A DNA stretch of 64,000 bases from Cladobotryum mycophilum (taxonomy: Eukaryota > Ascomycota > Sordariomycetes > Hypocreales > Hypocreaceae). The position numbers and the translations under genes were made by a program. Every line of letters starts with the position of its first letter. Within the stretch, counting starts at the first letter, position 1. This document shows positions 12,217-23,280 of this stretch, in pieces. The notes under the pieces are model-generated. The model saw only the letters and a program-made list of their open reading frames with translations, searched no databases and was not told the origin of the DNA. The stretch lies in the NCBI GenBank assembly GCA_036429605.1, contig CM071589.1:186001-250000 (forward strand), in the 5' to 3' direction.

Positions 12217-13916
12217 GTTATGTTCGCTACCAATACTGCTAAACACAAAGATGAAGCTAGCTCAGTGAATGTGAAGATCACCGCTCGTAGTCGACGAGCT
12301 TAACTTGGCCAAGGCTTCCATGACCTTTATACATATACCAGCGGGTGTCGTAGATTTGCCCGTCGGTTCGTCGGTAGACTAGACACGCTACTGTCTAACG
12401 GGATATCTTCGACCGCGAACTCCTGTCTAAAAATTTCACTCCAACCCCACAGGCTCTTGAGTCAACCTTCACCCTGTTTATATGCGGGGAACCCCTGTTA
12501 ATACGGTGGGGGAGGCGTGGGCGGGGTTCACTTTTAATGCTCGTATCGAGGTCGAGACGGCGTTGAATTGTGATTGTGGATTAGAATGTAATTGCATGGT
12601 CGTTTTTGTTACGCTTCACCTACTCTATGCGTCAAGAAATGTGCTGTAAAGTAGTAGAGACTGGACAGCCCCAAAGTATGCCCTCTGGGCGGCTCATCTC
12701 CAAATGTCTTATAAATCCTCGCCTCATCTCCTCCGTCACGATCCCCCTGACAGATGGTTGCACCACTTAATGTGGAGATTAGGAGAAATAAGTCTGTGAT
12801 GCGGGACGGCGCCGCCAACAATGCTCCGCGCCAAGATCAGGAACGCGTAAAATTTTCAAGCTCTCTCTGCTTTGAGTGAATCGGAAGAGAGCCGAAATAA
12901 CCTTAGCTACATTTCGTTTGGAGCCGACGGGCATATGTTTGTCGGGCAATGATAGATATGTGGACATGGCCTCGTAAATAGTTGCCTACCCAATGTGGAA
13001 AAGTCAAGATGTTTATGAGGATGAGTACATTTACGAGGACAAGTTCTCGATTTTGTAATCATCCAAGCAAAGGAGCTCATGGCAGCACACAATCCCCTCA
13101 CTATAATACCGCAACTGCATCGTGACCCGGAAATGACCCTGACACCCCTGGGGCCATGCCGCGCCCCAGCATTCAACTCTTGCGGTCCGATTGCGGGCCA
13201 TTGGATCCTAAGCGTAGCTGCTACTAGGTAATCCCACCTTTGCTCCGGAGCCGTTGGCCTGTTTTGCTACTGTGCTTACCCTTGGCGTGAGACAAGTTAC
13301 ATTTGGCTTGGCTGCCATTGCTAACAACCCAACGGGTGATTTGCTGGTTTGTTCGTTTTTGACTACCCCGATACCCGGACTCGCATCCGCGGGTTGGGGT
13401 TACCGACTCATGAACATCGTCAAATTGTCTGTGAGTATGAGGAAGGGACGACAAAAAAATTGAGGCCGTTCATTGAGTTGATGAAGAAAAAAGGAAAAAG
13501 CTTGCCTTTATTTCGGGTGAGACGGGAAAACCAGCAAGGGGTATGTATGCATTGCAGCAAAGAGTTCGCATGAGCATAGTTTTAGATGCTTGTGAGATCA
13601 TGCGCGTGAAACCTTACTCACATTCCCCCAAAGGTGAGTTACAGCAAAAGCTAAAAATAGACGTGGTATTGCTAACTCTCTAATACTCAGAATATCCATT
13701 GGTTAGCTAGAAGACAGACATCCCTGCCAATAAAAAAAGAATCTTGACCTGACGTAGGTATATCATTTTCTTCACGAAGACAGTTGAGATGAGGAAGAAT
13801 GCTGCTTACGTATGAAAGGCTCTTTTAGTTTGCCCATATTACATGCCAAAGAGGGAAAATATAGACACAATCTCAACTATTTACGAGAGAAAAAATGGGA
13901 AGGGGATTAGAAATCG
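12217..13916. other. Intergenic between the GH92 and GH128 genes
   Basis: No supported gene. The proximal part is the GH92 promoter. Open frames near 12907-13176 and 13224-13573 lack motifs and splice logic. The part next to 13900 is the GH128 3' region. Confidence 0.5.
12484..12526. promoter_or_regulatory. Cluster of CreA/Cre1-like GC boxes
   Basis: Three matches to SYGGRG occur within 43 bp: GCGGGG at 12484-12489, GTGGGG at 12506-12511 and GCGGGG at 12521-12526, about 270-310 bp upstream of the GH92 start. CreA/Cre1 is the carbon-catabolite repressor and closely spaced pairs are its usual functional form. The motif is short and degenerate, so this is a prediction only. Confidence 0.35.
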
Positions 13917-14841
13917 TTAGCCAGATTGAGGATCAACGCCAGTTGAACCGCCACCAAGGTACCATGAACCAATGTCTGTTAATTTCCCAGCATTGTTTAA
14001 GAATGTGGCATTTGGTCCAACATTGCTCACTTTGGATCTAAAAGCACCAAAATAGCTGTATCTCTCGAGAACTCCAAGACTATCGAGCCAGGCGATGCTC
14101 TGGTTGTAGAAGGACTGTGTTGCTGCCAGGTTTTGGTTGGCATAGGCGAACTCAGTCACCCAGATTTTGGTCCCAGGGAAACTATGAAAGACTAGATGTT
14201 AGAAAGAGGAAAATTTCAATGGCACAAAAAATGAAGAAGAGTTCTTACGTTGCAATCGCCTCGTTGACGTGGCTTTGTAAGCCCCCAAAGTTGTCGTACC
14301 AATGCACAGGCAAGAAGTCATAAGAGCAGGGGCTTCCCAGAAGCAGAGTACAATTGCCAACGAATTGTTTAAGCCATAAAAGACCAGATGGGGCTCCAGT
14401 GACAGCCGGTAATCCGACTTTGATCCCCTGCTTCTTCAGAGGGGCAAAGTTGGCTTTCCAGGCGCGCGCGGCATTCGCTGGAGAAACATTGCTGCCTCCC
14501 CATTCTGCTGGGGCATCGGGTTCGTTGTAGCTCATAACATGAGTGACGTTAGTGCCATTGCTGATAAGCTGGCGGACGCTATTCAAGAACGCTGTATCCT
14601 GATCTGGGTTGGGTCCAACTCCCCACATCATAGGTACGAACTCGAACTGTGACTGAGGTATGTGGGCAAAGTCTGGAGCAGGTTGGTTGTTATAGGTGTA
14701 ATACCACGTCAAATCCGACCCAGGTTTGACCCAGATGGAGTTGTCCTGCGGCCAATTCGAATTGGGGATAAATATGAGGCCACGCTTCGCCGAGGAAGTA
14801 GCAGCCACAAGAGGCAAAAGGGCGGTGAGGAGGAAGCGCAT
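13917..14841 (-). CDS. Secreted GH128-type endo-beta-1,3-glucanase
   Basis: Glycosyl hydrolase with the Asl1-like catalytic core (family GH128), expected to cleave beta-1,3-glucan in fungal cell walls. The ATG at 14841 precedes a signal peptide (about residues 1-18); an upstream in-frame ATG at 14934 would put a non-signal leader in front and is less likely. One intron at 14182-14248 (67 bp, GTAAGA...CATAG) gives 285 residues. The acid/base Glu is in YNEPD (E107) and the likely nucleophile in TEFAY (E208). Also typical are the N-terminal KRGLIF block, HWYDNFGG and the terminal GSWYL. No cellulose- or chitin-binding module. CreA-like boxes lie 650-780 bp upstream. Confidence 0.88.
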
Positions 14842-16110
14842 GTTGAATCTTATGAGCCTTGTCACAAGTCTATTGAGAGAAATTGACTGTGATAATGGGA
14901 ATATGCCTTCATCATCTGTTGTGGCAATCATCACCTCTTTATACTACGGCATTACATGGGAATTTTTCGTCTGGAATTATGCAAGAACATCTAATGGAGC
15001 TGTTTATCTCAAAAGCGGAAGCTGAATTGCTCGCTCGGTTCAAAATGGAAGCTATGACTGAGATTGAGCAAACAACATGCTCAACCAACCTATTGTCATT
15101 CGTTATCTATGGGTGTTGTGTTGGTTGAAGACGCCGCACCAACAGTCGACAAATGTTAGTGGCATCGGTCCGATCGACTGTAAATAGTGTGTAGTCGCCA
15201 TGCTGAAACTTGTCTACCGAAACTCCCCGAACCTTCTTCACGTAGCTTTAGGCAGGTTGTTTAGTTTATACCGGGTTAGGGGATTCAGGCATATTAAAAC
15301 CCCGATGGATGGTGTAGGAGAACTGGAAGTTCTTACGTCAGCCTATATATAAAACCAATATGACTGGCCCTTTCATTTAGGGATTGAGCCGATTTAATTA
15401 CCTTGATTGAAGATTAAAACATACATGCCGATAGATATGGATGTTGTAAAACCGAGAGATCTGATCTGCAGGGCGGTGCGATCGGATTGGTATGCGTCTC
15501 CCCGCAACTCCCCGGAATCAAGGTTACACGATATTCTGTTAATAATGGAGACTTGGGGTTAGAGTAGTCTAGAGAGGTGTCATAATGGCGCCCTTTGGCC
15601 AAGGATGGATGCAAAAATGCGGGGAGTTGTCATCTGAGTTTAGGCAAGGGCGCAGCATCATGTTCACGGCCCGAAAAATCTAGTCACACAGACATCAGAA
15701 ACTCGTATTTAGATTGTAAATGCAACCAAAAATGATGGATGCTAGTCAAGATACTCAGAACCAGGAGGATCAAAAGCCATGAACATCTGTTGTCCACACA
15801 TTCTCTCGCTATCTGTCAAGCCTTCACTCCCCGATTGAGAACTGTTACCAACCTCGGAGCAACAAAAAGCAGGTGTCTGCAGTCACAAATTTGTATTCGT
15901 CCCAAAAGAAAAGAACTTTGAGCAAAGTACCGTTATTACTTGTCTTGTATTCATCAACTATCTAGTCTCTTTATTTCACTCTGGTAAACTCTCCCATCTG
16001 AGTATAAGTCATTCTATATGGGCTAAAGCCCTTTTCTAATCCGTCTGTTAGGACATTAGAGCGTGTTACAGCGCTGGTACATTAAACGGAATGTCGATTT
16101 ACGAAATACT
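14842..16110. other. Intergenic between the GH128 and M61 genes
   Basis: The GH128 promoter and the M61 3' region. No supported gene. A group of CTCCCCG motifs at 15223-15625 is listed separately. Confidence 0.5.
15498..15625. promoter_or_regulatory. Repeated CreA-like CTCCCCGS boxes
   Basis: CTCCCCGC at 15498-15505, CTCCCCGG at 15508-15515 and the reverse form GCGGGGAG at 15619-15626 all match SYGGRG on one strand. A related AACTCCCCG stands at 15221-15229. They are upstream of the minus-strand GH128 gene and could mediate carbon repression. The distance (650-780 bp) makes this weak. Confidence 0.3.
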
Positions 16111-17898
16111 TCATTGCTCCCTCGCCATGCTTTCTTCCGTACCATCTTCTACCCAGGCATAACACTCGACCTTTTTATAACTACGAGGCCACCAGCGGAT
16201 AACCGTATCTTGATCGTCCCTGGATACTGTAGCCTGCATCATCCCATTCAGGCTATCCGCAGAAGTCCAAACCATCCACGCATCAACAAGTTTGTCCCCC
16301 TCACGTAAGCCAGCCTTCTCAGCTCTTGAATCTTTAACCAAGTCCTTGACAATGCGCTGCCGCGAAAAACCATTTATATCACAGCCAAGCTCGTACATTT
16401 CAGCGTCGCGACGTATGAGTTTGAGTCCCAAACTAGCAAAGCAATCCTCGGATGGAATAACCAGGTCACCACCATACATGGCATCATAGTTCTTCGTTTC
16501 TGCCTCTTTCCCGAGGATCCCCGCCACTAAGCTGCGGTAGTCTTTAAGATCATGTGGCTCGTGTTGCAGTCGACGACGGTACAAGTCTAGGACAACATTG
16601 TCAAGTGACTTGCCCCCATTTGTAGCAGCTGCAATTCGCCCATTCTCTGCAGCAAGGTAGAGAAAGCCCCGCCAATAGCTGACACGTAAGAAATGTACAT
16701 TGTCCCAGTATTGCCGAAGGACGTCACCATAATTCATCCCTCTCACAGGGCTGGTATAGTACGCCTGCGCATAGCCGTTGAGAAATTGGATCAGTTGCCC
16801 CCGACTAATCGCTCCTCCTCGAAAGCTAGCGATCGCACCATAATAGCTTGCGATGCCCTCATTATACCAGGCGCTCTCAAGCTCCTGTTGGTCATCAGCT
16901 GGGGACGGTTTGGAGTCCAACAAAGAATATTCGTGGACTATCTCATGAGCAAGTAGGTCAACCAGAGAGTCCATTGTCTCCTGTTGCCAAGTGAGAGAGC
17001 TGTATTCGTAAAGGAAACTGTCTGTTGCGCCAGTTCCACCGCTTCCAGTTTCAACCTGTCGGATAAACACACGGAACGGATTCTGCGACGAAAAGAAGGA
17101 TGCAATAGACCGGAATAGGGCCGCTGTGGTGGGAGGAATGGTGTTCATGTCAAATGGAGGATTGCCAAGCCAATACATTGCAAAGGCCGGATCCCCATCT
17201 GCAACTGGGGAAATAGAGCTGCTCCATGATGGATAACGCTCAAGATGCCCCACAGCAAAAATGCCTTGGGAGATTGCAGATTCCAATGACCGTTTAGTTC
17301 GACTGATGACTTCATCTCCAAGAGACCACGCCCCCTTGGTCCCTTCTGGCGCACCACCAAGATGCCATTGCACCGAAACATCCCACTCTTCGGGTTTGAC
17401 GCTGCTTCCCTCGCGCTCCAGATCTGGTACTATTGGGATAAAGCCATCGCCTTGGCCAACCAATCCTCCGCCCACATCTTTTCTTAGATCAATGCGCGGG
17501 CCAGACTGAGTAGTTTTATCCGTCTTACGAGCAGGCGCAAAAAATCGAACAACAATATTTTGCTCTGTTGGCGCTTCAATCAGATACCATGTGCGGACGA
17601 CATCGCCACCCTTTTTGTTGTCATCATATCGCAAAGAAAGCTTCCTTCCTGAAGAATGCGAGGCGGTGATGGCATCACTGTCGTAACGTGCTGTTTCCGT
17701 TGGACCTCGATTTAGTGAATGCACAAGAAACGGCGAGCCACGGGTGAAGCGATCGTAGGCAACCTTGAGGCGCATCGTGACGTCGATGCCAATGGGGATT
17801 TGGAGGTCATGATTATGATTTTGCGTTGAATATGCCGGCGTGAGGGTTAGGTCGAAAGAAGGTGTTTCAATATGCGGGTCTATGAAATACTCTCCCAT
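16111..17898 (-). CDS. M61-family (glycyl aminopeptidase-like) metallopeptidase with PDZ domain
   Basis: Zinc peptidase of the M61 type. The frame is open from a TTG at 18009, but the first ATG is at 17898 (residues MGEYFIDPH), giving 595 residues in one exon. The N-terminal half is the beta-rich domain of the family. The catalytic zinc site is HEIVH at about 318-322, with the third ligand Glu in WYNEGIASYY (about 347). The C-terminal ~100 residues form a PDZ-like domain (SRAEKAGLREGDKL). No signal peptide or membrane segment is visible, so it is probably cytosolic. It diverges from the FAD oxidoreductase at 18627 over about 730 bp. The start is the least certain part; an upstream exon is possible. 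Confidence 0.85.
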   Translation of the reverse strand: MGEYFIDPHIETPSFDLTLTPAYSTQNHNHDLQIPIGIDVTMRLKVAYDRFTRGSPFLVHSLNRGPTETARYDSDAITASHSSGRKLSLRYDDNKKGGDVVRTWYLIEAPTEQNIVVRFFAPARKTDKTTQSGPRIDLRKDVGGGLVGQGDGFIPIVPDLEREGSSVKPEEWDVSVQWHLGGAPEGTKGAWSLGDEVISRTKRSLESAISQGIFAVGHLERYPSWSSSISPVADGDPAFAMYWLGNPPFDMNTIPPTTAALFRSIASFFSSQNPFRVFIRQVETGSGGTGATDSFLYEYSSLTWQQETMDSLVDLLAHEIVHEYSLLDSKPSPADDQQELESAWYNEGIASYYGAIASFRGGAISRGQLIQFLNGYAQAYYTSPVRGMNYGDVLRQYWDNVHFLRVSYWRGFLYLAAENGRIAAATNGGKSLDNVVLDLYRRRLQHEPHDLKDYRSLVAGILGKEAETKNYDAMYGGDLVIPSEDCFASLGLKLIRRDAEMYELGCDINGFSRQRIVKDLVKDSRAEKAGLREGDKLVDAWMVWTSADSLNGMMQATVSRDDQDTVIRWWPRSYKKVECYAWVEDGTEESMAREQ

Positions 17899-18626
17899 TA
17901 TGTTGGAGGTGGTGTATTCAGATATGGCAATCAAAACACGCTGAAGCTGTGATTTCAGGTTGATGCTCTTGAGGTAAGGTAGCAATGTGCGGTAAGGTGA
18001 AGATGTCAAGTCTGATGAAAATCTTTTTCACTCATTTATATGTAGAATTGTGTAAATCAGATTACGAAGTCGCCCATTTTGTTACTACTTATGCGCCCCG
18101 TCCAAGCACCGAACTAGGTCTTTGGATGAATGGGGCCGGGTACCGTACCCAGCCAAGTATCTTCCAATTAAGAGAGTATGTCTCGCTTCCGGTCAGATGG
18201 AGGGGCCCCGTCGTTAACACGTAAGATGACGATAGAATCCGTCCTGTTGCTAGAGTCCGAAACCAAATACTAGATGATTGGTATACAGTCACCATATGCA
18301 AGACAAGATCCTAAGACACGCCTCCATTACCATTCGAGACGTGTTACCCCGCATTACGTCCGCTTCGGCATCTGCGACGAAAATGCCCCGCGATGATCAT
18401 CATCCCGCAACAACATTGTCCAACGCATTCGTGTGCTGAAGTTTCATTGCCAAGGGGAGGCGATATGGGTTATTGAAAGCCCTGGAAACTTCATAGTACA
18501 CTTGCAGTGCAACGCCCGTCCTACTTCACTAAGACTATTCACCAGGAACACAGCAAACTCCACACAACATTACCTCTGGCACCGAAAGGGTTCTCTGTGC
18601 AGTCTTCTTCTTAAGTACAAAGAATC
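17899..18626. other. Divergent promoter region between the M61 and FAD oxidoreductase genes
   Basis: No coding sequence supported. It contains a GGGCCGGGTACCGTACCC segment with a short GGTACCGTACC near-palindrome around 18138, but no known factor site can be assigned. Confidence 0.4.
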
Positions 18627-20018
18627 ATGGAGAGAATAGAGACTACATCTACACGACTTCCGGTTCAAAATGCAACCAAGTCATTCTGGCGGCGCGTGCC
18701 TCATAAACTGGACAACCACCAAAGTGTAGAGAAGCTGCCCGCTCACTGCGACGTCATCATCATTGGCAGTGGTTATGCAGGCGTCGCAACAGCATATCAC
18801 TTGCTTAAATCAGCCCCTGCAACCAACGTGGTGATGCTCGAGGCAAGGGAGGTGTGCTCTGGAGCCACAGGCCGCAACGGAGGTCATCTGCGCCCTGATT
18901 ACACCAGTTTGTCGGCGCGCTTCTGCGAGCGATACGGTTCTGAGGCTGCTTCAGCCGTTGTTCGCTTTGAGAAAGCTCACATCGGTGCAATAAAACAACT
19001 CATTGAAGAAGAGGGAATTGACTGTGATTTTGCCGAGACAAAATCATTCGACGTCTTCACAACAGTGGAAGAGGCGGCAGCAGCCAGAGCAAAATATGAC
19101 ATGCTCTGCGCACAGCCGACTTTTACATCACTCATGGCTGATGTGGAATTCTATGAGGGTGACAATGCACCAGAGCGAACTGGTGTCACAGATGCCAAAG
19201 CGTATTTTTCGGTGCCAGCGGCCCACCTTTGGCCATACAAGCTGATTACGGCCTTGCTGTCCCGTGCCATCGAGCTGGGGCTCTGCCTAAAGACGAAGAC
19301 GCCTGTTTTGTCAATCAAACAAGATGTTATTAGCAAACCCGACTCAAAGGTCATTCATCGCATTACAACGCCTAATGGTGAGATTACAGCCAACACAATC
19401 ATCATGGCAACAAATGCCTACACCTCCGCTCTACTGCCAGAGTATGCCGCCGCCATCGTTCCCTGCAAAGGGCTTGTATGTCACATCTCTCACGGAGAGG
19501 ATGCCACATTACCGCCGCTTAAAACATCAAGTTTCTGCTTACGGTTGAATCATGGCAGATTGCCTGCATACAACTATTTGATCCAGCGCACAGATGGAAC
19601 CATTGTTGTCGGAGGCGCGCATCATACATACAAACCAGACACCGGTAGCTGGTACGGCAATGTTGACGATTCCACTCTTATCAAGCCTGCACGGGACTAC
19701 TACGATGATTTCATGAACAGAACCTTCTCCGGATGGGAGGATGTCAAGGCAAATATCGATTGCTCTTGGACGGGAATCATGGCTTACAGTGCAGACTCAC
19801 TTCCTCATGTCGGACCTGTTCCGGATCGTGAGGGCGTGTTTATTTTGGCTGGATTTAACGGGCATGGAATGCCAGTGATATATCTAGCCGCCAAAAGCGT
19901 GGCAGAAATGATTTGCGAGGAGAAGACATATGAGCAGACAGGATTGCCACCACCATATCTCAGTTCGCCCGAGAGGCTTAATCCCCGGTTTGATGACATT
20001 CTAGGGACAAAGGTTTAG
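18627..20018 (+). CDS. DAO-type FAD-dependent amine/amino-acid oxidoreductase
   Basis: Flavoprotein of the D-amino-acid-oxidase-like (DAO, PF01266) fold, 463 residues, single exon, ATG at 18627. The dinucleotide-binding motif DVIIIGSGYAG is at about 42-52, followed by the acidic residue ending the second strand (LEAREV). The CSGATGRNGGHLRPD segment is typical of fungal relatives that oxidise sarcosine- or gamma-glutamyl-amine-like substrates. The C-terminal block GFNGHGMP is the usual FAD-binding end. No signal peptide, so cytosolic or peroxisomal; the C-terminus is not a clear PTS1. The substrate cannot be read from sequence. It is followed at 0.9 kb by a Zn2Cys6 regulator on the same strand. 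Confidence 0.87.
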   Translation: MERIETTSTRLPVQNATKSFWRRVPHKLDNHQSVEKLPAHCDVIIIGSGYAGVATAYHLLKSAPATNVVMLEAREVCSGATGRNGGHLRPDYTSLSARFCERYGSEAASAVVRFEKAHIGAIKQLIEEEGIDCDFAETKSFDVFTTVEEAAAARAKYDMLCAQPTFTSLMADVEFYEGDNAPERTGVTDAKAYFSVPAAHLWPYKLITALLSRAIELGLCLKTKTPVLSIKQDVISKPDSKVIHRITTPNGEITANTIIMATNAYTSALLPEYAAAIVPCKGLVCHISHGEDATLPPLKTSSFCLRLNHGRLPAYNYLIQRTDGTIVVGGAHHTYKPDTGSWYGNVDDSTLIKPARDYYDDFMNRTFSGWEDVKANIDCSWTGIMAYSADSLPHVGPVPDREGVFILAGFNGHGMPVIYLAAKSVAEMICEEKTYEQTGLPPPYLSSPERLNPRFDDILGTKV

Positions 20019-20933
20019 GTTACCCAGCAAAGCTAAATGATACAATGCTATAAACTGTGTATTATAATTGTTGCCTTACATTTCTATGAAAGCCGATGAC
20101 AATAACACCAAGACAGTTCACTCATGATACACTCGGTTAGTCTCAAAACGCCCTCTGACGCGACAAAAGTGATCATGCGCTATACGTCTCCAACAACATG
20201 AGAAAAGGGGAATTCTTTGCGATCTAACGATATCACAAGCTATAGACACGTTCCAGTCGTTTTATCAGGTTCCACATAGCTCATTGACTGGATATTCATA
20301 TCCTGTGCTAGCTGCGCCGGACTCCCCGGATCCGGACCCGAGTGGGGCCGTGCAATGGAGGGGTAATGAGGGGTCATTCAGATGGCGGGGTTGAGTGTCT
20401 CATTAATTTGTGCGTTCATAGAGAAACTTGCATCTCAAATGATCTAAAAAAAAAAAGGTTCTTCATCAGAGCTCTACAGCTGAGAAAATATGATTAATTG
20501 CATGTGTCTAAATTGAATGTATTTGAATTCTACGAGTCTAAAACATCTTGTATTGAAGGATTCAAGTGATGATGTCTGCAATCAAGGTCAACCTAAAGCA
20601 TTGTGAGCAAGAAAGATCTGATGGCACTATGGGAAATTCTGATGCCTGTATTATTTAACTAATTTTTTTGGGAATATGAAAGAGAGGATGATGAAGCATC
20701 CTGAAAAGAGAAGAAATGATCTTCCTTACACACATTTCTGGAAGTAGAAAAATGGTTTAGGTTCCGAGCTGCAGGGTAGGCATAATAAAGTCGTAACAAG
20801 GATTTGTTAGGAACGCTAAATTGGAGTGCAAATGACGCATCATGTCCCAAATTCTCACACAAAAGGCATTAAAACTATCCAGAAGAAATAAAGATTATGT
20901 GATGCCGTCACAGCCAATCAACATATTAGCAGT
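20019..20933. other. Intergenic upstream of the Zn2Cys6 regulator
   Basis: Promoter of the regulator and 3' region of the oxidoreductase. No gene. Candidate regulator sites at 20326-20373 are listed separately. Confidence 0.45.
20326..20373. promoter_or_regulatory. CGG/CCG palindrome and paired STRE-like elements
   Basis: A perfect 10-bp palindrome, CCGGATCCGG (20326-20335), contains CGG-N2-CCG, the kind of half-site arrangement bound by Zn2Cys6 dimers. Two AGGGG stress-response-type elements (20359-20363, 20369-20373) follow ten bases apart. They lie about 560-610 bp upstream of the regulator's ATG. Autoregulation is conjecture. Confidence 0.3.
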
Positions 20934-22589
20934 ATGGTCAACGTTCCGGGCAGGAGCAAAGGTTGCGGTACCTGTCGTAAGCGCAAGGTGAAGGTGTGAA
21001 ATCTCCTAAACAATTCGTGTGTCTTGATCATCATTCAGTTGACTCTCTCGACCCTTGCTGAAACCTACTCTCTATCATTTAGTGTGACCAGTTGCTCCCA
21101 GAATGCCGGCGATGTTTGGACATGGGAATACAATGTCCCGGGCCTCGAACAGGAGCTTTTTTTGTGCACACGCTGCCAGACCGCCGTTCACCCCCAGTAC
21201 CGCCAAGATGGACCACCGAGTCTCGAAAGAATGCTCTCATTGCCGATGGGAATCGAGATGATATACAGCCATACTTACGATTGTCGAGACTGCCTGGTCC
21301 CCAGCCCTCAAATGTGGCTGCTTTTGACCAGCTCTTTGTTTCCTACTTCATTGAAGCCTTCGTTATTATGAAGCCGGCCGCTAGCCCGCATATCCCATTA
21401 GTAACTTGGCTGGATGAGCTTCCCTCGTTTCTGGCCTCTCCAGTAAACTCCCCAGCACGGCATGCAATCCGTGCAGCGTCAATGATAAGCTATAGCACGT
21501 TTACTCATAACGATGCTCTGCGGGCTGAAGCTTGCAAGTGGTACGCAAAAGCCTTGCAGGATCTACGTTCTCTTTTATCGCGGGATACCGTAACAGTGAC
21601 AGATGATGCAGTATGTGCGGCAGTCATGCTCACTCATTTTGAGACTTTGGCAGGAACTCGTCCAAGAGCCTGGTTGCCACACATCAAAGGTGCAACGAGA
21701 ATGATTGAAGCTATGGGTCCAGCGAGTTGTCGCCATGGATTTATGCACCACCTGTTCAGCCATATGAGGCTTCAAACAGTGCGTCAAAGATATAGCCGAA
21801 AGACTTACCATAATGGTGAAACCGCTGACCGTGTTCATCTATAGTTTGTTGCATCCATGTCAGAGAATGCTTTGCATGCGTTTGCCTCACACGATTGGAT
21901 GACAATACCTTTCGAGGTTCATCCAAAGATGATGTTCGATTACCTTGTCGACGTGCTTTTTTCCCTGCAGAAATGTCTTGCTGTCGCACATCGACTGATA
22001 AAATCAACCGAGAAACAAACACGCGAGTTACAGACACTTCTCAGCATGTTGATTGAAGATTCTACATCGCAGTCTGATTCCTGGATGTCAAGCTTTATGT
22101 CTAATACCGAGTCACTTGGTGGGCCTGGCGAGAAGAGCGACATGTACGTGAATCCATTAACATACGACTATCCCGACTTGTAAACCTGACCATGTCCCCA
22201 GATCTACTTTTGAGAGTAGTCCAATCGCAGCCTTATTATCGCTTTGCGATGCCGCAACTATCATTCTTCTACGCCTGTTATTTCTCGTTTCTGATTCTGC
22301 AGTTCGCAACACGGAGCGCATTAGACGACATGCGCAATCAATTCTATCTGCAAACTCGTTCATCAACGCTGGATCTGGATCAGCTCCAGATCGTGGAACC
22401 ACCATAATGGTTTTGCAATTGAAGACTGTTAGTTTGTGGAGTCCGTTTCTGGATCAACGAGAAACAGCACTCGGCTTGCTTCAGGGCGAAAAAGTTCAGA
22501 AGGGAGGCTTTGCGGAAATCTCGGCAGCTACTCCCGAATACTTTTCGGACGTGGCAGCCTTTGTCCTGCAAAAATATCCTCTAGAGTGA
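20934..22589 (+). CDS. Zn2Cys6 fungal-type transcription factor
   Basis: DNA-binding regulator with the Gal4-type binuclear zinc cluster at residues 11-38 (Cys 11, 14, 21, 28, 31, 38). Four exons: 20934-20993, 21083-21778, 21845-22143 and 22202-22589. Introns are 89, 66 and 58 bp with GTGTGA, GTGCGT and GTACGT donors; the second and third have CTGAC branch sites. The coding sum is 1,443 nt, or 480 residues. The first exon must be inferred because the intron splits the cluster between Lys20 and Cys21. The remainder resembles the alpha-helical fungal-TF domain (Fungal_trans_2 type; FETLAGTRPRAWLPHIKGA block). It lies 0.7 kb upstream of an FAD monooxygenase on the same strand, so a pathway-specific role is plausible. 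Confidence 0.88.
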
Positions 22590-23280
22590 TGGGCATGGTT
22601 GAGGGACTCCGTGTGCGGTTTTAACTGGACAGACCGGAGCACAAACCTTTGATTGCAGAGCGTCTTGGCTTAATTATTCCAAGGCAATTATTGACTAAAT
22701 TTCTCCCGATCAAAACGAAAAAGGATGGATGAGCTATCACATTGTGGACTTCAGGTGTGTTCCAAAGAAACTGCTCCAGAAACCAAGCTATTAGGGAGGA
22801 TCTGATTGCCCGAGCACAAAATTGCCACGCACATCTTACGCATGTCTGCAAATTTCGGAAATAATAATAATGGTAATGACGAATGATCAGAGAAGCTCAT
22901 TAGGATGAAAACCTTGGTCGTCAGAGCCCGCCGTGTGCGTTCATGCCCCTGATTTCATTGGATGAAAGGATGATCTGGGATGGACATGCCGCCAGTCAGG
23001 GGCTGAAAGTCGAGAATGAGAGCTTGACAATTCACCATGTCGAAAAAGGTTAGCGTTGCGAGTTAGCGGCTTTGGAGGAATCCCACCAACGAGAACGCTC
23101 TCCATGACGAATCTTGAACTTGCAGCAACACTACGCATGATATTGGGCTGTGAGAACAAACGAAGGTCATGGCAGTCGTCAAATATTTAAGATGGTGCTG
23201 TATCGCCCAAAATATCAACTCTCTCGACTCAATTCATTCACTATTCTCTTGTTTGAAACAAATAAACATCACACATCACA
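22590..23280. other. Intergenic, promoter of the FAD monooxygenase
   Basis: No gene supported. A pyrimidine-rich leader with a CATCACAATG start context precedes the monooxygenase ATG. Confidence 0.45.
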
